64,000 nucleotides of DNA from Chitinophaga alhagiae. GTDB taxonomy: Bacteria; Bacteroidota; Bacteroidia; Chitinophagales; Chitinophagaceae. The stretch spans positions 558,001-622,000 of the forward strand of contig NZ_QXMH01000002.1 of NCBI RefSeq assembly GCF_003568665.1. Reading direction: 5' to 3'. The notes under the pieces are model-generated. The model was not told the DNA's origin. It saw only the letters and a list, made by a program, of their open reading frames with translations, and did not search any database. Positions 32,617 to 41,433 of this stretch are shown here, one piece after another (the stretch's first letter is position 1; each line of letters starts with the position of its first letter). Both the position numbers and the translations under genes were made by a program.

Positions 32617-34296
32617 ATGGAGTTAAATAAATACAGCAAAACGATCACCCAAGATCCCACACAGCCCGCCGCCCAGGCCCAGCTGTACGGGATAGGGTTA
32701 ACGGAAGAAGATCTGAAAAAGGCGCAGGTAGGCATTGTAAGCATGGGATATGACGGGAACACCTGCAACATGCACCTCAATGATCTTGCAAAAGAAGTTA
32801 AGACAGGCGTGTGGGCCAACGATCTGGTAGGCCTCATGTTCCATACCATTGGTGTGAGCGATGGTATCAGCAACGGTACGGAAGGCATGCGGTATTCCCT
32901 CGTCAGCCGTGACCTGATAGCTGATTCCATTGAGACCGTTTGCGGTGCGCAGTATTATGATGCGCTCATCACCGTTCCGGGTTGCGACAAGAACATGCCC
33001 GGCTCCCTGATGGCCATGGGCCGGTTGAACCGTCCCGCCATTATGGTGTACGGCGGCAGCATTGCCCCGGGTAAGTATAAAGGACAAGACCTCAATATTA
33101 TTTCCGCTTTTGAAGCGCTGGGCCAGAAAATGGCCGGCAACCTCGATGAGGCTGACTTCAAGGGCATTGTGCAGAACTCCTGCCCCGGCGCCGGCGCCTG
33201 CGGCGGCATGTATACCGCCAATACCATGAGCTCCGGCATAGAGGCCCTGGGTATGAGCCTGCCTTACAGCTCCTCCAACCCTGCACTGAGCAAGGAAAAG
33301 AAGGAAGAATGCCTGGCCGCGGGCAAAGCCATCCGCCTGCTGCTGGAAAAAGACATCAAGCCGAAGGATATCATGACCTTCAAGGCGTTTGAGAACGCCA
33401 TTACCGTGGTAATGGCCCTGGGCGGCAGCACCAACGCCGTGCTGCACTTCACCGCCATTGCCAAATCAGTGGGCGTACCGTTCACCATGGCAGACTTTCA
33501 GCGCCTGAGCGATAAAACCCCGCTGATAGCTGACCTGAAGCCCAGCGGCAAGTACCTGATGGAAGACCTCCACCACATTGGCGGTGTGCCCCTGGTCATG
33601 AAATACCTGCTGAAAAAGGGCATGCTGCACGGAGATTGCCTCACCGTAACCGGCAAAACCCTGGCAGAGAACCTGGCCGGTGTACCCGATATCGACTTTA
33701 CCGCACAAAAGATCATATTCCCGCTGGAGCAACCGCTTAAAACCACCGGCCACATCCAGATCCTGTACGGCAACCTGGCTGAACAAGGTGCTGTGGCCAA
33801 GATCACGGGCAAGGAAGGAGAGAAGTTCACCGGCCCCGCCCGCGTATTTGACGGCGAGTTTGAGCTGATTGCCGGCATACAGTCCGGGCGCGTAAAATCC
33901 GGTGACGTGGTGGTGATCCGCTACGTAGGCCCCAAAGGCGGCCCCGGCATGCCGGAAATGCTGAAACCTACCTCCGCCATCATGGGCGTGGGGCTCGGCA
34001 AAAGCGTGGCGCTGATCACAGACGGCCGTTTCTCCGGTGGTACCCACGGCTTTGTGGTGGGGCACATTACCCCGGAAGCGTACGAAGGCGGTACTATTGC
34101 GGTGGTGAAGGATGATGATGAGATCGAGATAGATGCCGTGAACAACATCATCAGGGTGAATATAAGCGAGGATGAACTGAAAGCCCGCAAAGCTGCCTGG
34201 AAACAGCCGGCTTTGAAGGCTGAGAAAGGAATATTATTCAAATACGCAAAACAAGTAAAAAATGCAACAGAAGGATGTGTTACCGATGAGGACTGA
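32617..34296 (+). CDS. ilvD: Dihydroxy-acid dehydratase IlvD
   Basis: 559 residues from ATG 32617; an in-frame TTG at 32608 would add three residues and is less likely. It dehydrates 2,3-dihydroxy-3-methylbutanoate and -pentanoate to the 2-oxo acids. The Fe-S cluster Cys residues are in [11 protein letters not shown] and [38 protein letters not shown] near the C-terminus is the conserved family signature. Its 3' end overlaps the 5' end of ilvB. Confidence 0.97.
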   Translation: MELNKYSKTITQDPTQPAAQAQLYGIGLTEEDLKKAQVGIVSMGYDGNTCNMHLNDLAKEVKTGVWANDLVGLMFHTIGVSDGISNGTEGMRYSLVSRDLIADSIETVCGAQYYDALITVPGCDKNMPGSLMAMGRLNRPAIMVYGGSIAPGKYKGQDLNIISAFEALGQKMAGNLDEADFKGIVQNSCPGAGACGGMYTANTMSSGIEALGMSLPYSSSNPALSKEKKEECLAAGKAIRLLLEKDIKPKDIMTFKAFENAITVVMALGGSTNAVLHFTAIAKSVGVPFTMADFQRLSDKTPLIADLKPSGKYLMEDLHHIGGVPLVMKYLLKKGMLHGDCLTVTGKTLAENLAGVPDIDFTAQKIIFPLEQPLKTTGHIQILYGNLAEQGAVAKITGKEGEKFTGPARVFDGEFELIAGIQSGRVKSGDVVVIRYVGPKGGPGMPEMLKPTSAIMGVGLGKSVALITDGRFSGGTHGFVVGHITPEAYEGGTIAVVKDDDEIEIDAVNNIIRVNISEDELKARKAAWKQPALKAEKGILFKYAKQVKNATEGCVTDED

Positions 34297-36013
34297 GTCT
34301 GACAAGCGGGCCACAGCACCCGCCACGGAGATCATTACCGGCGCGGAAGCCGTGATCCGGTCACTGATTGCAGAAGGCGTGGATACCATTTTCGGTTATC
34401 CCGGCGGCGCCATTATGCCTATTTATGATGCCCTGTACGATTTCCAGGATAAAGTCCATCATATATTGGTCCGTCACGAGCAGGGTGCCACGCATGCTGC
34501 TCAGGGCTACGCACGTGCAAACGGGCGGGTAGGCGTAGTGTTTGCCACCTCGGGCCCCGGCGCCACCAACCTGGTGACCGGCCTCGCCGACGCGCATATG
34601 GACTCTACCCCCATGGTCTGCATCACAGGCCAGGTAGCAGCAGCCCTGCTGGGTACCGATGCGTTCCAGGAAACAGATGTGATAGGCATCACCATGCCCA
34701 TCACCAAATGGAACATACAGGTAACCCGGCCGGAAGACATCCCCGGCGCCATTGCCAAAGCATTTTACATTGCCCGCAGCGGCCGCCCCGGCCCGGTGCT
34801 GGTAGACATCACCAAAAATGCACAGGTGGCCAAGCTGGATTTCCAGTACAAGGCCTGTGAACATATCCGCAGCTATCACCCGCACCCGGCATTGAACGCC
34901 GATGCCGTGAAAGCCGCCGCGGAGCTGATCAACAACGCCAAAAGACCGTACATTCTGTGCGGCCACGGCGTACTGTTGGCCGGTGCTGAAAAAGAACTGA
35001 TAGCGCTGGCGGAAAAGGCAGACATTGCCGTTGCCTCCACGCTCCTCGGCCTCTCCGCCGTACCGGTAGACCATCCCAACTACGTAGGGTATACCGGTAT
35101 GCACGGCAACTATGGCCCCAATATCAATACCAATGAATGTGACGTGCTTCTTGCCGTGGGGATGCGCTTTGACGACCGTATTACCGGCGATGTGACCGCC
35201 TTTGCCCGCCAGGCCAAAATAATCCACATCGAGATAGATAAAGCGGAGATCAACAAGATCATTCCGGCAGATGTGGCCGTACATGCGGACGCCAAAGAAG
35301 CACTGGCCGCTTTGCTGCCCCTGGTAAACAAAGCCAGCCATCCGGAATGGCTGCAAATGTTCAAGGATGCGGACAAAAAAGAAGACGAGAAAGTAAGGAA
35401 CCGCGAGCTGTACCCAACGGAAGGACAGCTGAAAATGGCCGAAGTGGTGCGCGTGATCTCCGAACAGACAGACGGCAGGGCCATCCTGGTAACTGACGTA
35501 GGCCAGCACCAGATGATCGCTTCCCGCTATTACCGCTTTAAAGACCCGAACACCAATATTACCAGCGGTGGCATGGGTACCATGGGCTTCTCCCTGCCCG
35601 CCGCCATGGGCGCCAAAGTAGGGGCCCCTGACAAAGAAGTGGTAGCCATCATCGGAGACGGTTGTTTCCAGATGACGCTGCAGGAGCTGGGCACCATCTA
35701 CCAGTCTGAAATAGGTGTAAAGATCGTGATCCTGAACAATAACTTCCTGGGCATGGTGCGGCAGTGGCAACAGCTGTTCTTTGACAAACGCTACTCCTCT
35801 ACCGAAATGATCAACCCTGATTTTGTACAGATCGCAAAAGGTTTTTTTGTACCCGGCCGCAAGATCACGGAGCGCTCCGAACTGGAAGGCGCCGTGAAGG
35901 AAATGCTGGCAACAAAAGGCGCCTACCTGCTGGAATGCGTGGTAGAGCAGGAAGACAATGTGTTCCCCATGGTACCGGCCGGCGCGCCTATTTCAAGCAT
36001 CCGCCTCGAGTAG
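34262..36013 (+). CDS. ilvB: Acetolactate synthase, large (catalytic) subunit
   Basis: 583 residues from ATG 34262 (overlapping ilvD by 35 bp); ATG 34286, preceded by AGAAGGA, is an equally good start and would shorten it by eight residues. ThDP enzyme that makes acetolactate or acetohydroxybutyrate. The catalytic Glu is in [20 protein letters not shown]-region motifs follow ([13 protein letters not shown]), and the ThDP/Mg motif [30 protein letters not shown] carries GDG...NN. It works with the regulatory subunit encoded next. Confidence 0.96.
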   Translation: MQQKDVLPMRTESDKRATAPATEIITGAEAVIRSLIAEGVDTIFGYPGGAIMPIYDALYDFQDKVHHILVRHEQGATHAAQGYARANGRVGVVFATSGPGATNLVTGLADAHMDSTPMVCITGQVAAALLGTDAFQETDVIGITMPITKWNIQVTRPEDIPGAIAKAFYIARSGRPGPVLVDITKNAQVAKLDFQYKACEHIRSYHPHPALNADAVKAAAELINNAKRPYILCGHGVLLAGAEKELIALAEKADIAVASTLLGLSAVPVDHPNYVGYTGMHGNYGPNINTNECDVLLAVGMRFDDRITGDVTAFARQAKIIHIEIDKAEINKIIPADVAVHADAKEALAALLPLVNKASHPEWLQMFKDADKKEDEKVRNRELYPTEGQLKMAEVVRVISEQTDGRAILVTDVGQHQMIASRYYRFKDPNTNITSGGMGTMGFSLPAAMGAKVGAPDKEVVAIIGDGCFQMTLQELGTIYQSEIGVKIVILNNNFLGMVRQWQQLFFDKRYSSTEMINPDFVQIAKGFFVPGRKITERSELEGAVKEMLATKGAYLLECVVEQEDNVFPMVPAGAPISSIRLE

Positions 36014-36044
36014 CAGTTGTTCATCTTTAATCAGAATTAACGTC

Positions 36045-36587
36045 ATGCAAAAAGAATATACCGTAACGGTGTACACGGAAGACAGGATCGGCATCACCAA
36101 CCGTATTTCCGTGATCTTCACCCGCAGGGGCATCAATATCACCAGCTTAACCACAGCTGAAACTGAAATACCCGGCGTATACAAATTCATCATCACCGTA
36201 CTCTCCGAAAGGGACAGGCTGGAAAAAGTAGTGGGCCAGATAGAAAAGCTCATCGAGATCCACCGCGCCTTTGTACACGATGAGGATGAAGTGGTATACC
36301 AGGAGCTGGCCCTTTACAAGATCTCTACCAAGAGCCTGCACACAGGAGATATTGAGAAGATCATCCGGGATAACAACGCCCGCATCCTCACCATTACGCC
36401 TGATTATTTCGTGATCGAAAAAACAGGCCACCAGCAGGAGCTGATTGCCATGCTCCAGAAGCTGGAACCGTATGGCCTCATAGAATATTCCAAAAGCGGT
36501 CGCGTAGCGATTGTGAAATGGAGCCGCCGCTTCCACGAACATCTGAAAGATCTTTCGCTCATTGAAGCGGATAACCTGAAAGACTGA
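36045..36587 (+). CDS. ilvN: Acetolactate synthase, small (regulatory) subunit
   Basis: 180 residues from ATG 36045; an upstream in-frame extension reaches back into ilvB and is rejected because it lacks family similarity and is Ser-rich. The N-terminal ACT domain (residues 3-75, YTVTVYTEDRIGITNRISVIFTRRGINITSL) binds Val for feedback inhibition, followed by the C-terminal IlvH-type domain (RILTITPDYFVIEKTG). It stabilises and regulates the large subunit. Gap of 31 bp after ilvB. Confidence 0.95.
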   Translation: MQKEYTVTVYTEDRIGITNRISVIFTRRGINITSLTTAETEIPGVYKFIITVLSERDRLEKVVGQIEKLIEIHRAFVHDEDEVVYQELALYKISTKSLHTGDIEKIIRDNNARILTITPDYFVIEKTGHQQELIAMLQKLEPYGLIEYSKSGRVAIVKWSRRFHEHLKDLSLIEADNLKD

Positions 36588-36646
36588 TACGGCGCGTACA
36601 TTAAAACCTAGACTTTTAACAACTTTTAAACAAACACTATCAAAAC

Positions 36647-37690
36647 ATGGCAACCATCAATTTTGGCGGAGTACTCGAAGAAGTAGTAACCAGAGAAGAA
36701 TTCCCCATGGAAAAAGCAAGAGAAGTTCTGAAGAACGAAACTATTGCTATCATTGGTTATGGCGTTCAAGGTCCCGGCCAGGCGCTGAATCTGAAGGACA
36801 ATGGCTTTAACGTGATCATCGGTCAGCGGAAAAATTCCAAAACCTGGGATAAAGCCGTAGCAGACGGCTGGGTTCCCGGCGAAACCCTGTTCGAGATCGA
36901 AGAAGCAGCCCAGAAAGGCACCATCATCCAGTACCTGCTGTCAGACGCAGGCCAGATTGCCCTGTGGCCCACACTGAAGCCTTACCTCACCAAAGGTAAA
37001 GCCCTGTACTTCTCTCATGGTTTTGGTATCACTTATAAAGATCAGACCAATATTATACCGCCCGCGGATGTAGACGTGATCCTCGTAGCCCCCAAAGGCT
37101 CCGGCACTTCCCTGCGCAGGCTGTTCCTGGCCGGCCAGGGGCTGAACTCCAGCTACGCCATCTTCCAGGATGCTACCGGCCGTGCAAAAGAAAGAGTAGT
37201 GGCGCTGGGTATCGGCGTAGGCTCCGGTTACCTGTTCGAAACAGACTTCAAAAAAGAAGTGTTCTCTGACCTCACCGGCGAACGTGGTTCCCTGATGGGT
37301 GCTATCCAGGGCATTTTTGCCGCCCAGTACCAAACCCTGCGCAGCAATGGCCACTCACCCTCCGAAGCATTCAACGAAACCGTTGAAGAGCTGACCCAAT
37401 CCCTGATGCCGCTGGTAGCAGAGAACGGTATGGACTGGATGTACGCCAACTGCTCTACCACGGCTCAACGTGGCGCGCTGGACTGGTGGAAGAAATTCAA
37501 AGACGCTACCCAGCCCGTGTTTGACGAGCTGTACGCCAGCGTAGCCGCCGGTAAGGAAGCTGCCCGCTCTATCAACCTGAACAGCCAGGCAGACTACCGC
37601 GAAAAGCTGAACGCCGAGCTGGAAGAGCTGCGTAACAGCGAAATGTGGCAGGCAGGCGCCGCAGTAAGAAAACTGCGCCCCGGTAAATAA
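36647..37690 (+). CDS. ilvC: Ketol-acid reductoisomerase
   Basis: 347 residues. It isomerises and reduces acetolactate to dihydroxyisovalerate using NAD(P)H and Mg. The Rossmann glycine motif is IAIIGYGVQGPGQALNLKDNG (starting at about residue 33) and the KARI knotted domain carries the Mg ligands in the E-x-F-S-D-L-T-G-E-R motif (KEVFSDLTGERG). The cofactor loop GQRKNSKTWDKA has Arg-Lys-Asn-Ser, consistent with NADPH use, though specificity is not proven by sequence. Confidence 0.96.
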   Translation: MATINFGGVLEEVVTREEFPMEKAREVLKNETIAIIGYGVQGPGQALNLKDNGFNVIIGQRKNSKTWDKAVADGWVPGETLFEIEEAAQKGTIIQYLLSDAGQIALWPTLKPYLTKGKALYFSHGFGITYKDQTNIIPPADVDVILVAPKGSGTSLRRLFLAGQGLNSSYAIFQDATGRAKERVVALGIGVGSGYLFETDFKKEVFSDLTGERGSLMGAIQGIFAAQYQTLRSNGHSPSEAFNETVEELTQSLMPLVAENGMDWMYANCSTTAQRGALDWWKKFKDATQPVFDELYASVAAGKEAARSINLNSQADYREKLNAELEELRNSEMWQAGAAVRKLRPGK

Positions 37691-37714
37691 CCAGTTTTTA
37701 AAGTAATAAAAAGA

Positions 37715-37807
37715 GGGAAATGATGAACAGGAACAGATGGAACGGTGTTGGATGCGGAGGAGTGTGTTACATTCCATGAAGGCGCCTGGATAGTCATTTC
37801 CCTTTTT
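37715..37807 (+). promoter_or_regulatory. Structured intergenic element between ilvC and ilvA
   Basis: A 9-bp outer stem GGGAAATGA/TCATTTCCC (37715-37723 with 37794-37802) encloses a second stem ATGGAA/TTCCAT (37737-37742 with 37772-37777) and is followed by TTTTTGTTTT. It looks like a large terminator or conditional terminator before ilvA. A short ORF inside it is not rich in Ile or Val, so ribosome-mediated attenuation is not supported. Confidence 0.45.
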
Positions 37808-37833
37808 GTTTTACTTTTTAACCGGTTACAACA

Positions 37834-39090
37834 ATGTCTGAAGTTTTGAATACAATAGATACCCGGCGTATACGCGAAGCGGCCGAAAGGCTGCAGCCCA
37901 TAGTGGTACGTACCCCCCTGATGTATAACGCCAACCTCTCCCGCCGCTATAACTGCGATGTTTACCTGAAAAGAGAAGATATGCAGGTGGTGCGCTCCTA
38001 CAAATTGCGCGGCGCCTATAACATGATGAGCAGCCTGGATGCCGGGGTACTGTCCAAAGGGCTTACCTGCGCCAGCGCGGGTAACCATGCCCAGGGCTTT
38101 GCTTACTCCTGCAAGAAACTCAGCGCAAAAGGTGTGGTGTTCATGCCCATCATCACCCCCAAACAAAAGGTGAACCAGGTAAAGATGTTCGGGGGAGATA
38201 ACATAGAGATCAGGCTGGTGGGCGATACGTTTGATGATTGTGCCGCCGAGGCCCAGGCCTACACCCGGGAACACAATATGACCTTCATCCCGCCGTTTGA
38301 CGATGCGCGCATCATAGAAGGGCAGGGCACGGTAGGGGTGGAAATACTGGAAGAACTGCAGGAAGTGGATTACCTGTTTATGCCCGTAGGCGGCGGCGGC
38401 CTGGCCTCAGGCGTGGGCGCCTACTTCCGCACGTATAGCCCCGGTACTACCATTGTAGGCGTTGAGCCGGAAGGCGCGCCTTCCATGCTGCAGGCGCTGG
38501 ACAAGGGCGGCCCGGTCACCCTGCCGGAAATTGACCGGTTTGTAGATGGGGCGGCGGTGAAACGGGTAGGAGACCTGACCTATGCCATCTGCAAGGACGT
38601 ACTGGATAAAATGAGCCTGGTGCCGGAAGGCAGGATCTGCTCCACCATCCTGAAATTGTACAACGAAGACGCTATTGTGGTGGAGCCGGCCGGCGCCTTG
38701 TCCATTGCGGCGTTGGACGACTATAAGGAACAGATCAAAGGCAAGCGCGTGGTATGCGTGGTAAGCGGCAGCAATAACGATATTGACCGCATGCAGGAGA
38801 TCAAGGAGCGCTCGTTATTGTACGAAGGCCTGAAACATTATTTTATTGTGCGTTTTGCACAGCGGCCGGGCGCCCTCCGCGATTTTGTGAACCATGTACT
38901 GGGCCCCGGAGATGATATTACCCGTTTCGAGTTCATCCAAAAACACAACAAGGAAACAGGCCCGGCCCTGGTGGGCATTGAGCTGAAGAACAGGGAAGAC
39001 TATGATGTGCTGATCGCTAACATGCGCAAATTCAACGTGCATTATACGGAGCTGAATAAGGATGACAACCTGTTCGGGTACCTGGTGTAG
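37834..39090 (+). CDS. ilvA: Threonine ammonia-lyase (biosynthetic, short form)
   Basis: 418 residues. It deaminates Thr to 2-oxobutanoate, the entry to Ile. The PLP Lys is in RSYKLRGAYNMM (about residue 56), SAGNHAQGFAY binds the phosphate side, and PVGGGGLASG is the glycine-rich PLP phosphate loop. The C-terminus has a single ACT-like domain (about 330-415, YFIVRFAQRPGALRDFVNHVL ... DNLFGYLV) as in short-form Bacteroidota and Firmicutes enzymes. Last gene of the cluster, followed by a terminator and tandem repeats. No leuABCD genes are in the window. Confidence 0.95.
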   Translation: MSEVLNTIDTRRIREAAERLQPIVVRTPLMYNANLSRRYNCDVYLKREDMQVVRSYKLRGAYNMMSSLDAGVLSKGLTCASAGNHAQGFAYSCKKLSAKGVVFMPIITPKQKVNQVKMFGGDNIEIRLVGDTFDDCAAEAQAYTREHNMTFIPPFDDARIIEGQGTVGVEILEELQEVDYLFMPVGGGGLASGVGAYFRTYSPGTTIVGVEPEGAPSMLQALDKGGPVTLPEIDRFVDGAAVKRVGDLTYAICKDVLDKMSLVPEGRICSTILKLYNEDAIVVEPAGALSIAALDDYKEQIKGKRVVCVVSGSNNDIDRMQEIKERSLLYEGLKHYFIVRFAQRPGALRDFVNHVLGPGDDITRFEFIQKHNKETGPALVGIELKNREDYDVLIANMRKFNVHYTELNKDDNLFGYLV

Positions 39091-39116
39091 TATCGGGCCA
39101 ACCTATAGGAATGTTC

Positions 39117-39148
39117 AAAGCCGCTGTCGTGAAGACGGGGGCTTTTTT
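39117..39148 (+). terminator. Intrinsic terminator after ilvA
   Basis: AAAGCC (39117-39122) pairs with GGCTTT (39140-39145), with an inner C-TGTC/GACG stem and a GTGAA loop; six T's follow. It starts 26 bp after the stop codon. Confidence 0.7.
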
Positions 39149-39179
39149 GTTGCCGGCCTGTCTCCAGGCGGTTTGGCCC

Positions 39180-39469
39180 GGTTGGATGGATGCAGGTGTC
39201 TTTATGCCTGTTGTGTTATACTTCTACGGGCCGCTCTGGTTGGATGGATGCAGGTGTCTCTGTGCCTGTTGTGTTATACTTCTACGGGCCGCTCTGGTTG
39301 GATGGATGCAGGTGTCTCTGTGCCTGTTGTGTTATACTTCTACGGGCCGCTCCGGTTGGATGGATGCAGGTGTCTTTATGCCTGTTGCGTTATACTTCTA
39401 CCGGCCGCTCTGGTTGGATGGATGCAGGTGTCTCTGTGCCTGTTCCGTTATATCTCTACCGGCCGCCGC
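39180..39469. repeat. Five tandem copies of a 58-bp repeat
   Basis: Copies start at 39180, 39238, 39296, 39354 and 39412, all beginning GGTTGGATGGATGCAGGTGT. Copies 1 and 4 carry TCTTTATGCC where 2, 3 and 5 carry TCTCTGTGCC; copies 4 and 5 have TACCGGCC where 1-3 have TACGGGCC; copy 5 degrades at its end. The unit is not a multiple of three and has no stop codon on the plus strand, so all three frames stay open across the block. Copy 5 overlaps the last codons of higA. There are no spacers, so this is a minisatellite and not a CRISPR. Confidence 0.95.
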
Positions 39470-39789
39470 TCCGCTTTGTTGGCCGGCGCCTTCTTCGGCT
39501 TCGGCGGCTGCCAGCGCTTCAGCTTCAGCTTGTCAATTTTAGGTTTGGCTTCCTGCAGGTCATAGGCGGTCTGCAGGCGCTGCCAGATCTCCGCCGTGCC
39601 GCCAAATACCGCCGCTATCCGCAGGCTCATTTCTACTGAAATGGCTGCCTTGCCGTTGAGAACATTGGACAGCGCAGGCCGGGTTACCTTGAGCAGTTTG
39701 GCGGCTTCGGTAACGGTGAGGCCATGCGCGAGGATCACTTCCTCCCGAAGAATAGCGCCGGGATGAAAACGCGGTAATTTCCTTTCCAT
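39448..39789 (-). CDS. higA: HigA-type antitoxin (XRE-family HTH)
   Basis: 113 residues from ATG 39789 (a longer frame upstream overlaps higB and is rejected). The HigA signature is clear: FHPGAILREEVILAHGLTVTEAAKLLKVTRPALSNVLNGKAAISVEMSLRIAAVFGG, an XRE helix-turn-helix at about residues 8-75. A basic Lys/Pro-rich tail of about 25 residues (KLKLKRWQPPKPKKAP) follows; its final residues, ERRPVEI, are encoded by the edge of the 58-bp tandem repeat. It neutralises HigB and probably represses its own operon. It lies 16 bp after higB. Confidence 0.92.
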   Translation of the reverse strand: MERKLPRFHPGAILREEVILAHGLTVTEAAKLLKVTRPALSNVLNGKAAISVEMSLRIAAVFGGTAEIWQRLQTAYDLQEAKPKIDKLKLKRWQPPKPKKAPANKAERRPVEI

Positions 39790-39805
39790 ATAACATTGAT
39801 TGATG

Positions 39806-40090
39806 TTAGTGATAATCTGTATACCCGACCCGGTGAACATGCCCATCCTCAAAGAGGAATATGATCCTGTAATTGCCTGACACTGTCAGGCTCCAGTAAC
39901 CCTGCAAGTTCCCCTTCAACAGGTGAGGCCTCCAATGCGGATAAGGCTGCAGATCGTCCGGGAGTGTTTTTAACTGGTCCAGCACATCCAGCATCATGAT
40001 TATTTTTGTTACTTGCTGTGCAGGCAACCGGCAGGCATCTTCGTTGTCCCAGAGCAATTTCAACGCCCTGCTTTTAAAACTCTTTATCAT
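39806..40090 (-). CDS. higB: HigB-type toxin (RelE/ParE superfamily mRNA interferase)
   Basis: 94 residues from ATG 40090, matching HigB length; an upstream in-frame ATG (40126) adds a non-conserved 12 residues. The MIKSFKSRALKLLWDNEDACRLP opening and the end GYWSLTVSGNYRIIFLFEDGHVHRVGYTDYH are typical, with the conserved 'W-S-x-x-v-x-x-x-y-R-i-x-F' and terminal D-Y-H. It cleaves mRNA on translating ribosomes. As usual for hig loci, the toxin gene precedes the antitoxin gene. Confidence 0.92.
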   Translation of the reverse strand: MIKSFKSRALKLLWDNEDACRLPAQQVTKIIMMLDVLDQLKTLPDDLQPYPHWRPHLLKGNLQGYWSLTVSGNYRIIFLFEDGHVHRVGYTDYH

Positions 40091-40223
40091 CTTATCTATG
40101 TCTTTAACCAATAAGATGAAACGCAAAGAACCACCGGGTGAAGAACTGATAAATTACCAGTTCTGTATAGCGTAAAGTTACACATTACACCTGAACCTCC
40201 CAAATTTTTCCTAAATTGCCTTT

Positions 40224-41342
40224 ATGCTCAGCTTCTGGGAAAAACAAAGCCTGCTCCATTATGACTGTATCCTGCTGGGAAGCGGGATAGTAGGCCTCTC
40301 TGCCGCCATCAGCATCAAAGAGCGGTTTCCCCGCAAACGCGTCCTGGTGCTGGAACGGGGCCTGCTGCCCTCCGGCGCTTCCACCCGCAATGCCGGTTTT
40401 GCCTGCATCGGCAGCCTCACCGAGATCCTGGACGATCTCCGCCACATGCCGTCGCAAGATGTGGTGAAACTGGTGCAGATGCGCAAAAAAGGCCTGCAGC
40501 TGCTGCGCTCCCGCATTGGGGACGACCGTATGCAGTACCGGGAAAACGGCAGCTACGAGCTGATCAGCGAAGCGGAGCTGCCCGCTCTGCAGCAAATGGA
40601 CGCCATCAATACCCTGTTGTTCGACATACTGCCCGGCCCCGCTTTTTCCATGGCGGATGACAGGATAGCGGCGTTCGGCTTCCCGCCCTCCCACGTACGC
40701 CACCTCGTCAAAAATAATTTTGAGGGAGAGCTGAACACCGGCATGATGATGCGCACCCTCATAGACCTGGCCTTTGAGCGCGGCATAGAGATCAAGACCG
40801 GCTGTGAAGTGACCTCCTTTGAGGAAGACGCCGCGCAGGTACGCGTAACCGTCAACAATTCACTGGTCTTCAGCGCCGGGCAACTGGCCATATGCACCAA
40901 TGCCTTCACCACAGACTTTCTGCCGGAGCTGGACATTATCCCCGGCCGCGGGCAGGTACTGGTAACCGCCCCCGTCAAAGGGCTGCCCTTCAAAGGCATT
41001 TTTCATTTCGACGAAGGATATTATTATTTCAGGGAACTGAACGGCCGCGTACTCTTTGGCGGCGGCCGCAACCTCGATCTCAGCGGAGAGGCCACTACAG
41101 ACATGAGCACCAGTGACCGCATTCAGCAACATCTGGAAGAAAAGCTCCGCACCCTCATCCTGCCCCATCATCCGTTTGTTATTGAAGACCGCTGGGCGGG
41201 CATTATGGCCTTCGGCCATAACAAGCAGCCCATTGTGCAGGCTTATTCAAAACGCATCTACCTGGCCGTACGCATGGGCGGAATGGGCATTGCCGTCGGA
41301 TCTGAAGCAGGGCGCCTGCTGGCTGCGCTGATGCACGAATAA
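40224..41342 (+). CDS. FAD-dependent oxidoreductase (DAO/glycine oxidase-like)
   Basis: 372 residues with the FAD-binding dinucleotide fold at the N-terminus (YDCILLGSGIVGLSAAISIKERFPRKRVLVLERG, GxGxxG at about residues 19-24), a substrate-binding domain, and the C-terminal FAD contact RMGGMGIAVGSEAGRLLA. The LPSGASTRNAGFACIG segment matches D-amino-acid-oxidase-like proteins such as glycine/sarcosine oxidases and the YgaF/ordL-type dehydrogenases. The substrate is not identifiable. It is a single gene between higBA and the fucosidase operon. Confidence 0.85.
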   Translation: MLSFWEKQSLLHYDCILLGSGIVGLSAAISIKERFPRKRVLVLERGLLPSGASTRNAGFACIGSLTEILDDLRHMPSQDVVKLVQMRKKGLQLLRSRIGDDRMQYRENGSYELISEAELPALQQMDAINTLLFDILPGPAFSMADDRIAAFGFPPSHVRHLVKNNFEGELNTGMMMRTLIDLAFERGIEIKTGCEVTSFEEDAAQVRVTVNNSLVFSAGQLAICTNAFTTDFLPELDIIPGRGQVLVTAPVKGLPFKGIFHFDEGYYYFRELNGRVLFGGGRNLDLSGEATTDMSTSDRIQQHLEEKLRTLILPHHPFVIEDRWAGIMAFGHNKQPIVQAYSKRIYLAVRMGGMGIAVGSEAGRLLAALMHE

Positions 41343-41433
41343 GGATATAATCGCATTTGCTGATATGGAATTAACAGTTGCTTGTATCCCACGCAACGAG
41401 TGTTTACTTTTATTTCATCATCGTCTTACAGTT

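Noticed and set aside
35958..36044. N-terminal extension of ilvN reaching into ilvB
   Set aside because: The extra 29 residues are Ser-rich and unlike the family; the ATG at 36045 opens directly into the ACT domain.
37723..37779. An 18-codon ORF in the ilvC-ilvA gap, considered as a leader peptide
   Set aside because: It holds one Ile and two Val among mostly Asn, Arg and Gly codons, so it does not have the codon run expected for attenuation.
39180..39469. CRISPR array
   Set aside because: The 58-bp units abut directly with no unique spacers, and no cas genes are present.
39062..39639. Three overlapping plus-strand reading frames of 143-167 codons
   Set aside because: They exist only because the 58-bp repeat has no stop codon and rotates through all frames. 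The peptide content (WMDAGV, LDGCRC, WMQVSLC) is the same repeat in different frames.
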